Source: Bradyrhizobium sp. WSM1743
GTDB lineage: Bacteria; Pseudomonadota; Alphaproteobacteria; Rhizobiales; Xanthobacteraceae
Direction: 5' to 3'
DNA: 64,000 nt
NCBI RefSeq assembly: GCF_000473065.1
Contig: NZ_AXAZ01000045.1
Coordinates: forward strand, 1-64,000
Shown: in pieces, positions 16,182 to 25,114 of the stretch
Layout of the letters: each line of letters begins with the position of its first letter
Numbering within the stretch: position 1 is the first letter of the stretch
The notes under the pieces: generated by a model
What the model was told of the DNA's origin: nothing
The model's input: only the letters and a program-made list of their open reading frames with translations
Database searches by the model: none
Position numbers and translations under genes: made by a program

Positions 16182-18767
16182 CTACCCGCTTCTATCCATC
16201 GCCTCTTTGACCAGCTCGTCGGCGGCTTCCGCCAACAGCTCGTCTGCAGCTTCGCCATAAACTGACTCGCGGCCGATTTCCAGCATCACGGGCACCGCGA
16301 GCGGGGAGACGCGGTCGAGTTCCCGGTGGGTGATGCGGCCTTTGATACGAATCAGCATGTCGCCGAGGCGGCGCAGGTCGAGCAGGCCGGTGGCGGCATC
16401 GGCGCGCGCGGCGCGGAGCAGGATGTGATCGGCCTGGTGCTTGCGCAGGACGTCGTAGACGAGGTCGGTCGAGAACAGCACCTGGCGGCGGCTCTTCTCC
16501 TCCCCGGTGTGGCGGCGCGCGATCAGGCCGGAGATGATCGCGCAGTTGCGGAAGGTGCGCTTCATCAGCGCGGATTCGGCGAGCCAGGCTTCGAGATCAT
16601 CGCCGAGCATGTCTGGATCGAACAGCGCATTGAGGTCGATCCGACCGTCGCGGATCATGAAGGAGAGGTCGCCGAGCCCCCAGATTGCCACCGCATATTC
16701 ATTGGCGACGAAGCCGAGCGGCCGCGCGCGGGCGCGCTCGAGGCGGCGCGTCAGCAGCATGCCGAGGGTCTGATGTGCGAGACGTCCCTCGAAGGGATAG
16801 CAGACGAGATAATGCTTATTGGCACGCGGAAAGCTCTCAACGAGAAGCTCGCGGACCGCCGGCACGCGCGAGACGTCCTTTTGCAACGACAGCCAGTCGC
16901 GCACCTGCTCCGGCAAGCCGCCCCAGGCGCGCCCGTCGTCGAGCAGCCGGCGCACGCGCTCGGCGAGATAGGTCGAGAGCGGAAACTTGCCGCCCATATA
17001 GGACGGCACCTTCGGGTCCCTGTCATGCGCGCGCGAGACATAGACCTGATCCTCGACCAGGGTTTCGTAGCGCACCACCTCACCTGAGAACACGAACGTG
17101 TCGCCTGGGCTGAGGCCTTCGATGAAGGCTTCCTCGATCTCGCCGAGCAAGCGGCCGCCCCGCGCGATCACTCCGGTCGAGCCCGTACCGCCGCCGCGCG
17201 ATCGCACCAGGCGCACCTTGAGCATGTCGTCCTCGACGATGGTGCCGACATTCAGCCGATAGCTCTGCCGCACCTTGGGATTGGCGACGCGCCAGCGGCC
17301 TTCCTTGTCCTGCTTGATGCGGGCGAAGCGCTCATAGGTTTTCAGCGCGTAGCCGCCGGAGGCGACGAAATCGACGACGTCGTCGAAATCCTGCCGCGAC
17401 AGGTTTGCATAGGGCGCGGCGGTGCGGACTTCGCCATAGAGCTCGTCCGAGAAGAAGGGTTCGGCGCAGGCGCAGCCGAGCATGTGCTGGGCCAGCACGT
17501 CGAGCGCACCGAGGCGCAAGGGCGGCGTGTCCTGCGCATTCTCGGCGATCGCATCGATGGCGACGCGGCACTCCAGCACCTCGAAGCGGTTGGCCGGCAC
17601 CAGCACCGCGCGCGAGGCCTCGTCGAGACGGTGGTTGGCGCGGCCGATGCGCTGCATCAGGCGCGAGGAGCCCTTGGGCGCGCCGATATTGACGACGAGA
17701 TCGACGTCGCCCCAGTCGACGCCGAGGTCGAGCGAGGAGGTGCAGACCACGCCGCGCAGTCTGCCCGCCGACATCGCGTCCTCGACCTTGCGGCGCTGGG
17801 CGACGTCGAGCGAACCGTGATGCAGCGCGATGGCAAGGCCGTCGTCGTTCATGCTCCACAGATTCTGGAACAGCATCTCGGCCTGGCTGCGGGTGTTGAC
17901 GAAGACCAGCGTGGTCTTGTTGGCCTTGATTAGCTCGTAGATCTCGGGGAGCGCGTGGCGCGCGCTGTGGCCGGCCCAGGGCAGCTGCTCGCGCGTATCG
18001 AGCATCTCGACCACGGGCGGCGCGGCACCGCCGGCGACGACGATGTCGGCAGCCGCTTCCCTGCCGTCGGGCTGCGGCACCAGGAAGCGCGCGAGCTGAT
18101 CCGGCTCGGCTACGGTCGCCGACAGGCCGATCGCACGCATCTGCGGCGCGAGGCGCCAGAGCCGCGCCAGCCCGAGCGAGAGCAGATCGCCGCGCTTGGA
18201 CGTCACCAGCGCATGCAGCTCGTCGAGCACGATGCGCTTCAGGGAGGAAAACAGGAACGGTGCGTCGTCGGAGGAGAGCAGCAGCGCGAGCTGCTCGGGC
18301 GTCGTCAGCAACACGTCGGGCGGATAGCGCCGCTGCCGCTGGCGCCGCGACACCGGCGTGTCACCGGTGCGGGTCTCGACCTTGATCGGCAGCGCCATCT
18401 CCGCGATCGGCCGCTCCAGATTGCGCGCGATGTCGACGGCGAGCGCCTTGAGCGGCGAGATGTAGAGGGTGTGCAGGCCGCCGCTGCGTTGCACGCTGCG
18501 GCCGGTGGAGACGAGGTTCTTCTTCGCGCGCGCGTCTCGTATGAGCGACGGCGCCGAAAGCTCCACCAGCGTCGGCAGAAATCCCGCGAGCGTCTTGCCG
18601 GCGCCGGTCGGCGCGATCAAGAGCGCGCTAGCGTCCTCGCGGGCCTTCTCCAGCAGCGCCAATTGATGCGCGCGCGGCGACCAGCCGCGGGCTGCGAACC
18701 AGGCCTGGAAGCGATCCGGCAGCAGCGCGGCAGGCTCGGCCGATGTTTGGAGGATACGGGGCGGCAC
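16182..18767 (-). CDS. lhr: Ligase-associated DNA helicase, Lhr-core type
   Basis: A superfamily 2 DEXH-box helicase translocating 3'-5' on single-stranded DNA. With a start at GTG 18767 it has 861 residues: Walker A APTGAGKTLAG (52-62), DELHALVTSKRGD (motif II), GLSATVAEP (motif III), then the second RecA domain with CTSSLDLGVDWGDVDLVV and QRIGRANHR (motif VI), and the winged-helix/Lhr-core C-terminal part. It lacks the long C-terminal extension of full-length Lhr. The frame is open to an ATG at 18842, but the first 25 residues would derive from a repeat. Co-transcribed with pdeM. Confidence 0.93.
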   Translation of the reverse strand: MPPRILQTSAEPAALLPDRFQAWFAARGWSPRAHQLALLEKAREDASALLIAPTGAGKTLAGFLPTLVELSAPSLIRDARAKKNLVSTGRSVQRSGGLHTLYISPLKALAVDIARNLERPIAEMALPIKVETRTGDTPVSRRQRQRRYPPDVLLTTPEQLALLLSSDDAPFLFSSLKRIVLDELHALVTSKRGDLLSLGLARLWRLAPQMRAIGLSATVAEPDQLARFLVPQPDGREAAADIVVAGGAAPPVVEMLDTREQLPWAGHSARHALPEIYELIKANKTTLVFVNTRSQAEMLFQNLWSMNDDGLAIALHHGSLDVAQRRKVEDAMSAGRLRGVVCTSSLDLGVDWGDVDLVVNIGAPKGSSRLMQRIGRANHRLDEASRAVLVPANRFEVLECRVAIDAIAENAQDTPPLRLGALDVLAQHMLGCACAEPFFSDELYGEVRTAAPYANLSRQDFDDVVDFVASGGYALKTYERFARIKQDKEGRWRVANPKVRQSYRLNVGTIVEDDMLKVRLVRSRGGGTGSTGVIARGGRLLGEIEEAFIEGLSPGDTFVFSGEVVRYETLVEDQVYVSRAHDRDPKVPSYMGGKFPLSTYLAERVRRLLDDGRAWGGLPEQVRDWLSLQKDVSRVPAVRELLVESFPRANKHYLVCYPFEGRLAHQTLGMLLTRRLERARARPLGFVANEYAVAIWGLGDLSFMIRDGRIDLNALFDPDMLGDDLEAWLAESALMKRTFRNCAIISGLIARRHTGEEKSRRQVLFSTDLVYDVLRKHQADHILLRAARADAATGLLDLRRLGDMLIRIKGRITHRELDRVSPLAVPVMLEIGRESVYGEAADELLAEAADELVKEAMDRSG

Positions 18768-18871
18768 GGCATGACAGGTAAGCCGTGAGGGCGGCTTCGT
18801 CGAGGGGTGGCCCTCCCCGCCTGCGGCGAGAAGGGCTATCACTTAGGCATTTTGCACGACCTGAGCGCGCG

Positions 18872-19006
18872 CCTCGTGCTTCGAGACGACCGCTTCGCGG
18901 TCTCCTCAGGATGAGGCTAAGCAGCATCGCGCTCGCTGAAACTGCTGCCACGCATTCCGCCCTCATCCTGAGGGCCCGCCAATGGCGGGCGTCTCGAAGG
19001 ATGGCC
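18872..19006. repeat. Family H long imperfect palindrome
   Basis: TGCTTCGAGACG...CTCCTCAGGATGAGG on the left and CCCTCATCCTGAGG...GCGTCTCGAAGGATGG on the right, about 40 bp apart. It fills the gap between lhr and the SnoaL-like gene. A short GGCCCTCCCCGCCTGCGGCGAGAAGGGC-like stretch (18808-18836) precedes it. Confidence 0.75.
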
Positions 19007-19044
19007 ACAGCGGAGGTCCCTCCCACAGACGACGGCCAGCGCTC

Positions 19045-19410
19045 TCACGCCCCGGCCGGCACCTGATCGAGAAACCCGGTCACGCTTCTGATCCGGCCGT
19101 CCTTTAGCACGGCGAAATCCGTGCCCTTGATCGGGCTGTCGGCGCCGTCAGGACCAAGTCCCCACGAAAAGCGGATGTGATCGCCGTAGCCATTGGGCTC
19201 GCCGATCAGCTTGAATTTGAAATCGGGAAAGCGCTGCTGCACGCCGGCGATCAGCGCCTCGATGCCGTCCTGCCCGTCGCCCTTCATCACGGGATCGACA
19301 TAGCTCGCATCCGTCGTCCAGCTTTCGCTGAGCAGCTCGCGGCGCCGCTCGGCCGTGCGCTCGTTCCAGAGCTCGATGTAGCGGCGGGCGATGGTGACGG
19401 GATCGGTCAT
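19045..19410 (-). CDS. SnoaL-like / NTF2-fold protein
   Basis: 121 residues with the cone-shaped NTF2-like pattern: helix IARRYIELWNERTAERRRELL, strand DASYVDPV, helix DGIEALIAGVQQRFPDFKF, then the curved sheet (HIRFSWGLGPDGADSPIKGTDFAVLKDGRI). The SnoaL group includes cyclases and isomerases as well as many proteins without known substrate. The ATG at 19410 has GGAGAA in the expected place (7 nt upstream). A 15-bp inverted repeat lies upstream between it and ridA. No pathway partner is evident. Confidence 0.85.
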   Translation of the reverse strand: MTDPVTIARRYIELWNERTAERRRELLSESWTTDASYVDPVMKGDGQDGIEALIAGVQQRFPDFKFKLIGEPNGYGDHIRFSWGLGPDGADSPIKGTDFAVLKDGRIRSVTGFLDQVPAGA

Positions 19411-19462
19411 GATGTTCTCCTTCGATGGCGCCGTGTGGTCCGGCTGACCTGACTATCGAAGG

Positions 19463-19509
19463 TTCACGCGCGTTGATCGATTACCTCGAAGGTCATCAAC
19501 GCGCGTGAA
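19463..19509. repeat. Perfect 15-bp inverted repeat
   Basis: TTCACGCGCGTTGAT (19463-19477) and ATCAACGCGCGTGAA (19495-19509) with a 17-bp spacer. It lies 12 bp after the end of the RidA gene and about 50 bp upstream of the SnoaL-like gene, both on the minus strand. It could end the ridA transcript or serve as a two-half-site operator. Confidence 0.7.
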
Positions 19510-19521
19510 GTTCTCGCGAAA

Positions 19522-19872
19522 TTACTTCGCCGCCGTCACCATGATCTCGACGGTATATTGCGGGGCCGCCAGCTTGGCTTCGACGGTGGCGCGCGCCGGG
19601 GTGTTGCCGGGCGAGACCCAGGCGTCCCACACTGCATTCATCTCGCCGAAAGTCTTCATGTCGGTGATGTAGATCGTGGCCGAGAGCAGCTTCGACTTGT
19701 CGGTGCCGGCCTTGGCGAGGTGGCCGTCGATGGTCGCCAGGATGTCCTGGGTCTGCTTCGTCACGCTTTCGCCGGCAGCCTTGTTCGCAACGACGCCGGC
19801 GAGATAGACGGTGTTGCCGTGCACGACGACCTGGCTCATGCGCGGGCCGGTTTCAAAACGCTGGATGCTCAT
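19522..19872 (-). CDS. RidA family protein (reactive intermediate deaminase)
   Basis: 116 residues. Members of the YjgF/YER057c/UK114 family trim in the cytoplasm and hydrolyse reactive enamine/imine intermediates. The start MSIQRFETGPRMSQVVVHGNTVYLAG and the end ARATVEAKLAAPQYTVEIMVTAAK match the family, with Arg before ATVEA at the expected active-site position. I chose ATG 19872, which has AGGAGA 7 nt upstream; the frame is open for another 83 codons but that part is not protein-like and includes the 18-bp tandem repeats. This subgroup (COG0251-like) differs from canonical RidA, so the substrate is uncertain. Confidence 0.9.
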   Translation of the reverse strand: MSIQRFETGPRMSQVVVHGNTVYLAGVVANKAAGESVTKQTQDILATIDGHLAKAGTDKSKLLSATIYITDMKTFGEMNAVWDAWVSPGNTPARATVEAKLAAPQYTVEIMVTAAK

Positions 19873-19932
19873 CTGGGATCTCCTGGTGGAATGGCGGCCC
19901 TGTCTAGCCCAGCGATTTGCGGTGTGCCACCC

Positions 19933-19986
19933 CTGGCACGCATGCGTTGCCTGGCACGCATGCGTTGCCCAGCAATGCATGCGTTG
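19933..19986. repeat. 18-bp tandem repeat, two exact copies plus a decayed third
   Basis: CTGGCACGCATGCGTTGC at 19933-19950 and again at 19951-19968; a third unit at 19969-19986 keeps only GCATGCGTTG. Each unit contains the palindromic core GCATGC. It lies in the gap between the esterase (ending 19988) and ridA. Confidence 0.85.
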
Positions 19987-19987
19987 T

Positions 19988-20932
19988 TCACTCAAACTGA
20001 CTGAAAAACGTCCAGATCGTTTCGGCGCCGTCGATGTCGCCGTTTTGCGATCCAAGCATGCTCCTGGCAACCTTCGGGAAGCGGGCATCCGGAGCGAAGC
20101 CGGGCATGCGGTGGCCGCCATGGTTGATGCGATAGAGCACGACGTCGTGCCCAGTCGGACAGCGCGAGCTGATCCGTGTCACTGTGGACTGGTCTGCGGG
20201 CGCCCTGTCGGGCATGTCGGTCACCCCGGCGTCATCGGTCTCGCAGCCATTGAGCCTGCGCCAGAACGCCAGCGTCTCGTCGGTCGACCAGAATCCGTCT
20301 GCGGCGAAATAGCTCGATCCGCGCCCGCCCTCGTAGGGGACCAGCGGGTCGGCGGTACCGTTCATGAGCAGCATCGGCACCGGCCGCGATGGATGACAGG
20401 TGACGGCGGCCTCGTCGGTGAGATTCATGATCACGCTCGCACCGGCGGCAAACAGATCGGCGCGGGCGCAGAGGAGTGTCATCGCCATGGCGCCGCCATT
20501 GGAGATCCCGGCGACATAGACGCGGCGAGGGTCGGCCGTGCCGTTCGCCACCAGTTTCTCGACCAGCTTGCCGATGAAGGCGACGTCGTCGGTGCCCGGC
20601 GGCGGGCCTCGCAGCGCGGGTCCCGCCTTGGTCCTCGCATCGGCCCAGGCGTGGTTGAGGCCATCAGGAAAGACAACGGCCAGACCCTCGCGCCTGGCAA
20701 GCTGCGGCCACGCCGTCCGCGCGACCATGTCGGCGCCACGTTGCGTCTTGCCATGCAGCACGATCACCAGCGGTGCGGGCTTTTTCGCCGGCAATTGCGC
20801 GATGTAGGAGCGCTTCACGCCGTTAACATCGACAGTGTCGGCCCATGCAGGAGAGAAGCAGCAGATCACCGCCAACCAGAACAGGGCAACGTGCAAGGCG
20901 GGTCGCATCATCCAGGCCATGATCGGTATCAT
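19988..20932 (-). CDS. Secreted PHB depolymerase/feruloyl-esterase family hydrolase (LpqC type)
   Basis: 314 residues. An N-terminal signal peptide (ALHVALFWLAVICCFSPAWA) directs export. The alpha/beta-hydrolase core shows the oxyanion segment PLVIVLHGKTQRG, nucleophile elbow GISNGG (Ser near residue 145), Asp in NGTADPLVPYEG, and the catalytic His in INHGGHRMPG. This is the LpqC/esterase-PHB family, whose real substrates are often plant phenolic esters or short polyesters. ATG 20932, with in-frame ATGs at 20920 and 20911 as alternatives. It is upstream of ridA on the same strand, with tandem repeats between. Confidence 0.88.
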   Translation of the reverse strand: MIPIMAWMMRPALHVALFWLAVICCFSPAWADTVDVNGVKRSYIAQLPAKKPAPLVIVLHGKTQRGADMVARTAWPQLARREGLAVVFPDGLNHAWADARTKAGPALRGPPPGTDDVAFIGKLVEKLVANGTADPRRVYVAGISNGGAMAMTLLCARADLFAAGASVIMNLTDEAAVTCHPSRPVPMLLMNGTADPLVPYEGGRGSSYFAADGFWSTDETLAFWRRLNGCETDDAGVTDMPDRAPADQSTVTRISSRCPTGHDVVLYRINHGGHRMPGFAPDARFPKVARSMLGSQNGDIDGAETIWTFFSQFE

Positions 20933-21101
20933 CGATGGCGTTTAGCCGGGTTCGACGCACGTAACCAAGTTCAAGATCTCGGCGCGACCTTCGACCGCAT
21001 GTATATACCGTCTGATGGCACAAATATTCTGCAGCAATCGAGCGAAGTGAGATAGACTGCAATTAATAGTTGAGACCTAATTTTCACGACGGGGGGCTGA
21101 A

Positions 21102-22106
21102 TTGCGCCACCTGGAAAACTACCTCGACCCTTCGGAGATACTTCGTCTTTTTGAAGAAAAATTTGGGGCGGGCGTCTGGCGCTGCGATGCTGAAGGCCGG
21201 ATGCAGTGGTCGCGTGGCTTCTACGGCCTGCTGGGCCTCGATCCCAATGCCGTCGCGCCCAGCTATGCGGAAATCGAGAGACGAATTCATCCGGAGGATC
21301 GCCGCCCGCAGCGCGATCCACGCGGATTCGCGTTCGACCGGTCTTTGCTCGACGGCGAGTTTCGCATCATCCGGCCGAACCGTGCACTGCGCTGGCTCCG
21401 TATCCAGTCCGAGACTTTTCTGAACTCCGCCGGCGAGCCGGAATGCGTGGTCGGCGTCGTCGTCGACATCACCGAACAACGCAGATCGCTGCAGCCTCTC
21501 AAGACAGATGCGGGTCGCTACGCGGCGCTCACGCAAGTCGCAGGCGGACTGCTGTGGGTCGGCAGCCAGGACGGCCGGATTACCTCGCTCTTGAACGCGG
21601 AGAACAAGCCGGACGCGCACCGGTTCTTCGGCAAAGGCTGGCTCGATCTGCTTCCCGAAGAGGAGCGCGAAACGGCCTTGCGGATCTGGGCGGCTGCCGC
21701 CGAAACGGGACAGCCCTACGATGTCGAGCATCGACTGCGCCAGTCCGACGGCTCCTACCGCTGGTACCATTGCAGGGCTGTGCCGGTCCCGGACGCGGAT
21801 GGCAGTATTCGGGAGTGGTTGGGAATCTCCACGGACGTGCACGAGGAGCGGCTCTCGACCGAACAGGTCTCGACGTCGAGGTTGACGGGCGCGCAATTGC
21901 GCGCGGCCCGCGGCATGCTGAACTGGTCGGTGAAACAGCTCGCCGCACGCACCGGGATTTCTGCTGCCGTGATTCGCCGGCTTGAGGAGCAGAATGGTCT
22001 CCTGCGCCTGCCCGACGAGACATTGAGGACTCTTTGCGCCACACTCTCGTCTGCGGGCATCGAGTTCATCTTCGGAGCCGGAAAACCCGGCGTGAGGCCA
22101 AGATAA
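21102..22106 (+). CDS. PAS-PAS protein with C-terminal XRE-type helix-turn-helix
   Basis: 334 residues. A first PAS domain spans roughly 20-125 (GVWRCDAEGRMQWSRGFYGLLGLDP ... VVGVVVDITEQRR) and a second 145-250 (GRITSLLNAEN ... YRWYHCRAVPVPDADGSIREWLGISTDVHEER). The C-terminus, 262-320, is LTGAQLRAARGMLNWSVKQLAARTGIS, an XRE-type DNA-binding domain. There is no kinase or cyclase domain, so it looks like a one-component sensor-regulator responding to a ligand or redox cue in the cytoplasm. The start is TTG 21102 with a G-rich ribosome site; no earlier ATG is possible. No obvious target gene, though a chemoreceptor lies 0.5 kb downstream. Confidence 0.85.
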   Translation: MRHLENYLDPSEILRLFEEKFGAGVWRCDAEGRMQWSRGFYGLLGLDPNAVAPSYAEIERRIHPEDRRPQRDPRGFAFDRSLLDGEFRIIRPNRALRWLRIQSETFLNSAGEPECVVGVVVDITEQRRSLQPLKTDAGRYAALTQVAGGLLWVGSQDGRITSLLNAENKPDAHRFFGKGWLDLLPEEERETALRIWAAAAETGQPYDVEHRLRQSDGSYRWYHCRAVPVPDADGSIREWLGISTDVHEERLSTEQVSTSRLTGAQLRAARGMLNWSVKQLAARTGISAAVIRRLEEQNGLLRLPDETLRTLCATLSSAGIEFIFGAGKPGVRPR

Positions 22107-22620
22107 TCGTCAAGCAGCAAATCGCGACCGCCATCGATTTTTGCGGAGATCGAGGTGAGATCGAGCCCGCTTTTCACCAGTTTTGGTGTTGGCGCAGCGC
22201 TCTGCCGATTGAGAGACAAAAAATCGTGACAGGCGTCGCCTCTGATTCCGGCAGCACCAAGCAGCGCTCAATTTTTGCGCGTTGAGCGACCCTCGCGAAC
22301 AAATTTTTCTTAATGTCGCGATAAGCAATTTTGGTCACCTTGACCGCACACGTCAAAGTCAGGGTCGGAGGGACGTAAAACTGGCGGTAGTAGCAGGGTA
22401 CGGGCGCTGCATCGTCCTCGGGATTGCTCAAACGGCTCACGCCTCGATCTGTCTGGGATCATTTGCCAGCCGGGTGCGCCAATGCTGCCGCGATCGGAAT
22501 AGTGGGGTATCGCCCGATCTGGTCATGTCAAACGATCGTATCGGTCTGCGGCATCGTCCACGCGGGGATTTTCATGCGACGTCTTAGGCCAAAGCGGCCA
22601 TAGCTGCGGAGTATTTGCCA
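22107..22620. other. 514-bp gap without a convincing gene
   Basis: The stretch is more AT-rich than its surroundings, especially 22295-22345. Short open frames exist on both strands (for example minus 22174-22440) but show no protein-like composition or ribosome site that I trust. It contains GGTCA-CCT-TGACC at 22335-22347. It should hold the promoter of the chemoreceptor gene. Confidence 0.6.
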
Positions 22621-24729
22621 ATGTCTTCCTATTTCAATTTTCGTATCGGTGGCCGGTTGATCGCAGGATTTGCTGCAGTTTGCGCCATCATCGCGCTTTC
22701 CGTCGGGTACACGATGCTCGAGGTCGGGCGCATTTCAACGACGGTCAATCGCATGACGAACCTGCGCACGCCAGTCGCGCTGGCGAGCACCGAGCTGATC
22801 GGTAATCTCTATTCCACGCTCGCCACCTTACGCGGCTATTTGCTGAGTGGGAATCCGCAAGGCAAGCTCGATCGCGCGTCGATGTGGAAGGAGATGGATA
22901 GGACAGTAGCCGCATTCGACGAGCAAGCGGCGCAGTTCACCAATCCCGAGAACAGGCAGAAGTGGGAGCAAGCCAAGCTGTTGCTCGCCGAATTTCGCGC
23001 GGCGCAGGACAAGGCCGAAGCGATCGCTTTCACTCCTGATGCCTACCCCGCGACCAAGCTCATGGTCAGCGAGGCCGGCCCGCGCGCAGACGTGATCTTC
23101 TCCGAGATCACGAAGATGATCGATCAGGAGGAGGCACAGGAAGCGACGCCGGAACGGAAGAAATTGCTCAAGGCTATGGCCGATACGCGGGGCAATTTTG
23201 CCGCTGCCACGGCCCAGCTCCGGATGTATCTGCTCTCGGGCGAAAAGACCGACAAGGAAAAATTCGTGAGGCCATGGGAGGCCTTTGAGAAAGGCTATGC
23301 CGGAGTCAATGCACGAAAGGACCTGCTCATTGCCTCGCAACAGGCGTCCTTCGATAAGATCGCGAAGGCAAAAAGCGAGTTCGCGCCCCTCTATGAAAGG
23401 ATCTTCGCGCTTCGCGAGTCCCCGGACTGGAACGCGCCGGTTCATCTGCTGGTGACCGAAGCCGCCCCGCGCGCCGCAAGGATTCTCGACCTGCTCGACG
23501 GACCCAAGGGCGTCGACGGCACCCGCTCGGGAGGCATCAAGTCCAATCAGAAGCGGATGCTCGCCATGGAGACGCTGGGCGTGCAGGAGAGCATCTCGCT
23601 GCTGAAGCTCATCTTGTGGACGCTGTTGGCAGCGGGAGTCGGCCTTGGCGGGACAATCGCATTGTTCACGTCCCGCTCGATCGCCGCGCCGATCCGGGGG
23701 ATGACCCTTGCCATGGGCAAGCTCGCCGGCGGCGACACCTCCACGAACGTTCCCTGCGTGGGCCGCACCGACGAGGTCGGCGAGATGGCCAATGCGGTCC
23801 AGGTGTTCAAGGACAACATGATCGAGGCCGACCGTCTGCGTGCCGAGCAGGCACAAATGGAGGCTCGCGCGGCCGCTCAGCGCAAGGCCGACATGCACAG
23901 GCTCGCGGGTCAGTTCGAGGACGCGGTCGGCGACATCGTGAAGACGCTGTCGTCCTCGGCGACGGAGCTCGAAGCGGCGGCCCGGACCCTGAGCAAGACA
24001 GCGGAAAACACCCAGGAGCTGTCGAGCGTCGTCTCTGCCGCTTCCGAGGAAGCCTCGACCAACGTTCAATCGGTTGCCTCCGCCACCGAAGAGATGAGCT
24101 CGTCAGTGACCGAAATCAGCCGCCAGGTGCAGGACGCCGCCAGAATTGCCGGCGCCGCGGTGGAGCAGGCGCAGAGGACCAATGATCGGGTCAACAAGCT
24201 GTCGCAGGCGGCCACCCGCATCGGCGACGTCGTCGAACTCATCAACACGATCGCGGGGCAGACCAATCTGCTCGCTCTGAACGCCACGATCGAAGCGGCG
24301 CGAGCCGGCGAAGCGGGGCGCGGCTTTGCTGTGGTTGCATCGGAGGTCAAGGCGCTGGCCGAACAGACAGCGAAGGCGACCGGAGAGATCGGCCATCAGA
24401 TCGCCGACATTCAAGCCGCCACCCAGGAGTCGGTGGTCGCGATCAAGGAGATCAGCGGAACAATCGGCAGGATCTCCGAGATTTCTTCGGCCATCGCATC
24501 GGCAGTCGAAGAGCAGGGAGCGGCGACGCAGGAGATTGCCCGCAATATCCAGCAGGCGGCGCAAGGCACCGACCAGGTCGCAGCCAACATCAGCGATGTG
24601 AAGCACGGGGCAGCGGAGACTGGTTCGGCTTCGACCCAGGTGCTTGCCTCTGCGCAAATGCTGTCGAGGGACAGCGCGCGATTGCACTCCGAGGTCGAGC
24701 AGTTCCTGACCACGGTTCGCGCCGCCTGA
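22621..24729 (+). CDS. Methyl-accepting chemotaxis protein
   Basis: 702-residue inner-membrane chemoreceptor. TM1 is at about 12-32 ([21 protein letters not shown]), a helical periplasmic sensor domain runs to about 325, TM2 is [20 protein letters not shown], a HAMP domain follows ([20 protein letters not shown]...), then the cytoplasmic signalling coiled coil with the hairpin tip [20 protein letters not shown]. There is no C-terminal CheR-binding pentapeptide (ends LTTVRAA). I chose ATG 22621 because GGAG lies 9 nt upstream. No che genes are in the window, so it feeds a pathway encoded elsewhere. Confidence 0.95.
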   Translation: MSSYFNFRIGGRLIAGFAAVCAIIALSVGYTMLEVGRISTTVNRMTNLRTPVALASTELIGNLYSTLATLRGYLLSGNPQGKLDRASMWKEMDRTVAAFDEQAAQFTNPENRQKWEQAKLLLAEFRAAQDKAEAIAFTPDAYPATKLMVSEAGPRADVIFSEITKMIDQEEAQEATPERKKLLKAMADTRGNFAAATAQLRMYLLSGEKTDKEKFVRPWEAFEKGYAGVNARKDLLIASQQASFDKIAKAKSEFAPLYERIFALRESPDWNAPVHLLVTEAAPRAARILDLLDGPKGVDGTRSGGIKSNQKRMLAMETLGVQESISLLKLILWTLLAAGVGLGGTIALFTSRSIAAPIRGMTLAMGKLAGGDTSTNVPCVGRTDEVGEMANAVQVFKDNMIEADRLRAEQAQMEARAAAQRKADMHRLAGQFEDAVGDIVKTLSSSATELEAAARTLSKTAENTQELSSVVSAASEEASTNVQSVASATEEMSSSVTEISRQVQDAARIAGAAVEQAQRTNDRVNKLSQAATRIGDVVELINTIAGQTNLLALNATIEAARAGEAGRGFAVVASEVKALAEQTAKATGEIGHQIADIQAATQESVVAIKEISGTIGRISEISSAIASAVEEQGAATQEIARNIQQAAQGTDQVAANISDVKHGAAETGSASTQVLASAQMLSRDSARLHSEVEQFLTTVRAA

Positions 24730-24772
24730 CCCGAAGAGACGAGTACCCTGCCATGATGCATGAGGGAACGCG

Positions 24773-25078
24773 ATGGCCGATCGAAACACGCAAGAAGCGC
24801 TAGCGGGCGCGCTCGATAACGTCATCGCGTTGCCGCTTCGCCAAACCAGCCTGGTCGCCAGCACCATGAGAGACTGCGACTCGCTGCGGCAAGGCATCGT
24901 GACGATGCAGCAATGTCTCAGGGCGCTCGGCGACCTTTTCCGAAATCTCGATGACAGACCGGTCGAGGCCGAGCGACTTCGAGCCCACATGGCCGAGCTG
25001 AACGAGCTCTTGTCTCTGCGGCTCGATCAGCTCTCGCTGACCGAACGCCTGTTGCAGGAGATGCTTCGCCGCGGCTGA
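24773..25078 (+). CDS. Small helical protein downstream of the chemoreceptor
   Basis: 101 residues, almost entirely predicted helix, with heptad-like leucines in the second half (LRAHMAELNELLSLRLDQLSLTERLLQEML). No signal peptide or membrane segment. GAGGGA lies about 7 nt before the ATG and the gene begins 43 bp after the chemoreceptor stop on the same strand, so the two are probably co-transcribed. I do not recognise the family. A coiled-coil partner that docks on the receptor bundle is possible but is inference only. Confidence 0.7.
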   Translation: MADRNTQEALAGALDNVIALPLRQTSLVASTMRDCDSLRQGIVTMQQCLRALGDLFRNLDDRPVEAERLRAHMAELNELLSLRLDQLSLTERLLQEMLRRG

Positions 25079-25114
25079 GGCCGGTGCGCGCCGTGCACCG
25101 ACCAGCCTCGTCGG

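Noticed and set aside
19933-19986. CRISPR-like array
   Set aside because: The 18-bp units are directly adjacent with no spacers and only two exact copies.
19873-20121. 83-codon extension of RidA
   Set aside because: It translates the 18-bp tandem repeats and enters the esterase gene; AGGAGA precedes ATG 19872.
21016-21032. Sigma-54 promoter (TGGCAC...GC)
   Set aside because: The GG and GC elements are 12 nt apart and not the required 10.
22174-22440. Minus-strand frame of 88 codons in the long gap
   Set aside because: No ribosome site, no recognisable family and no clear codon bias; kept only as a point to check.
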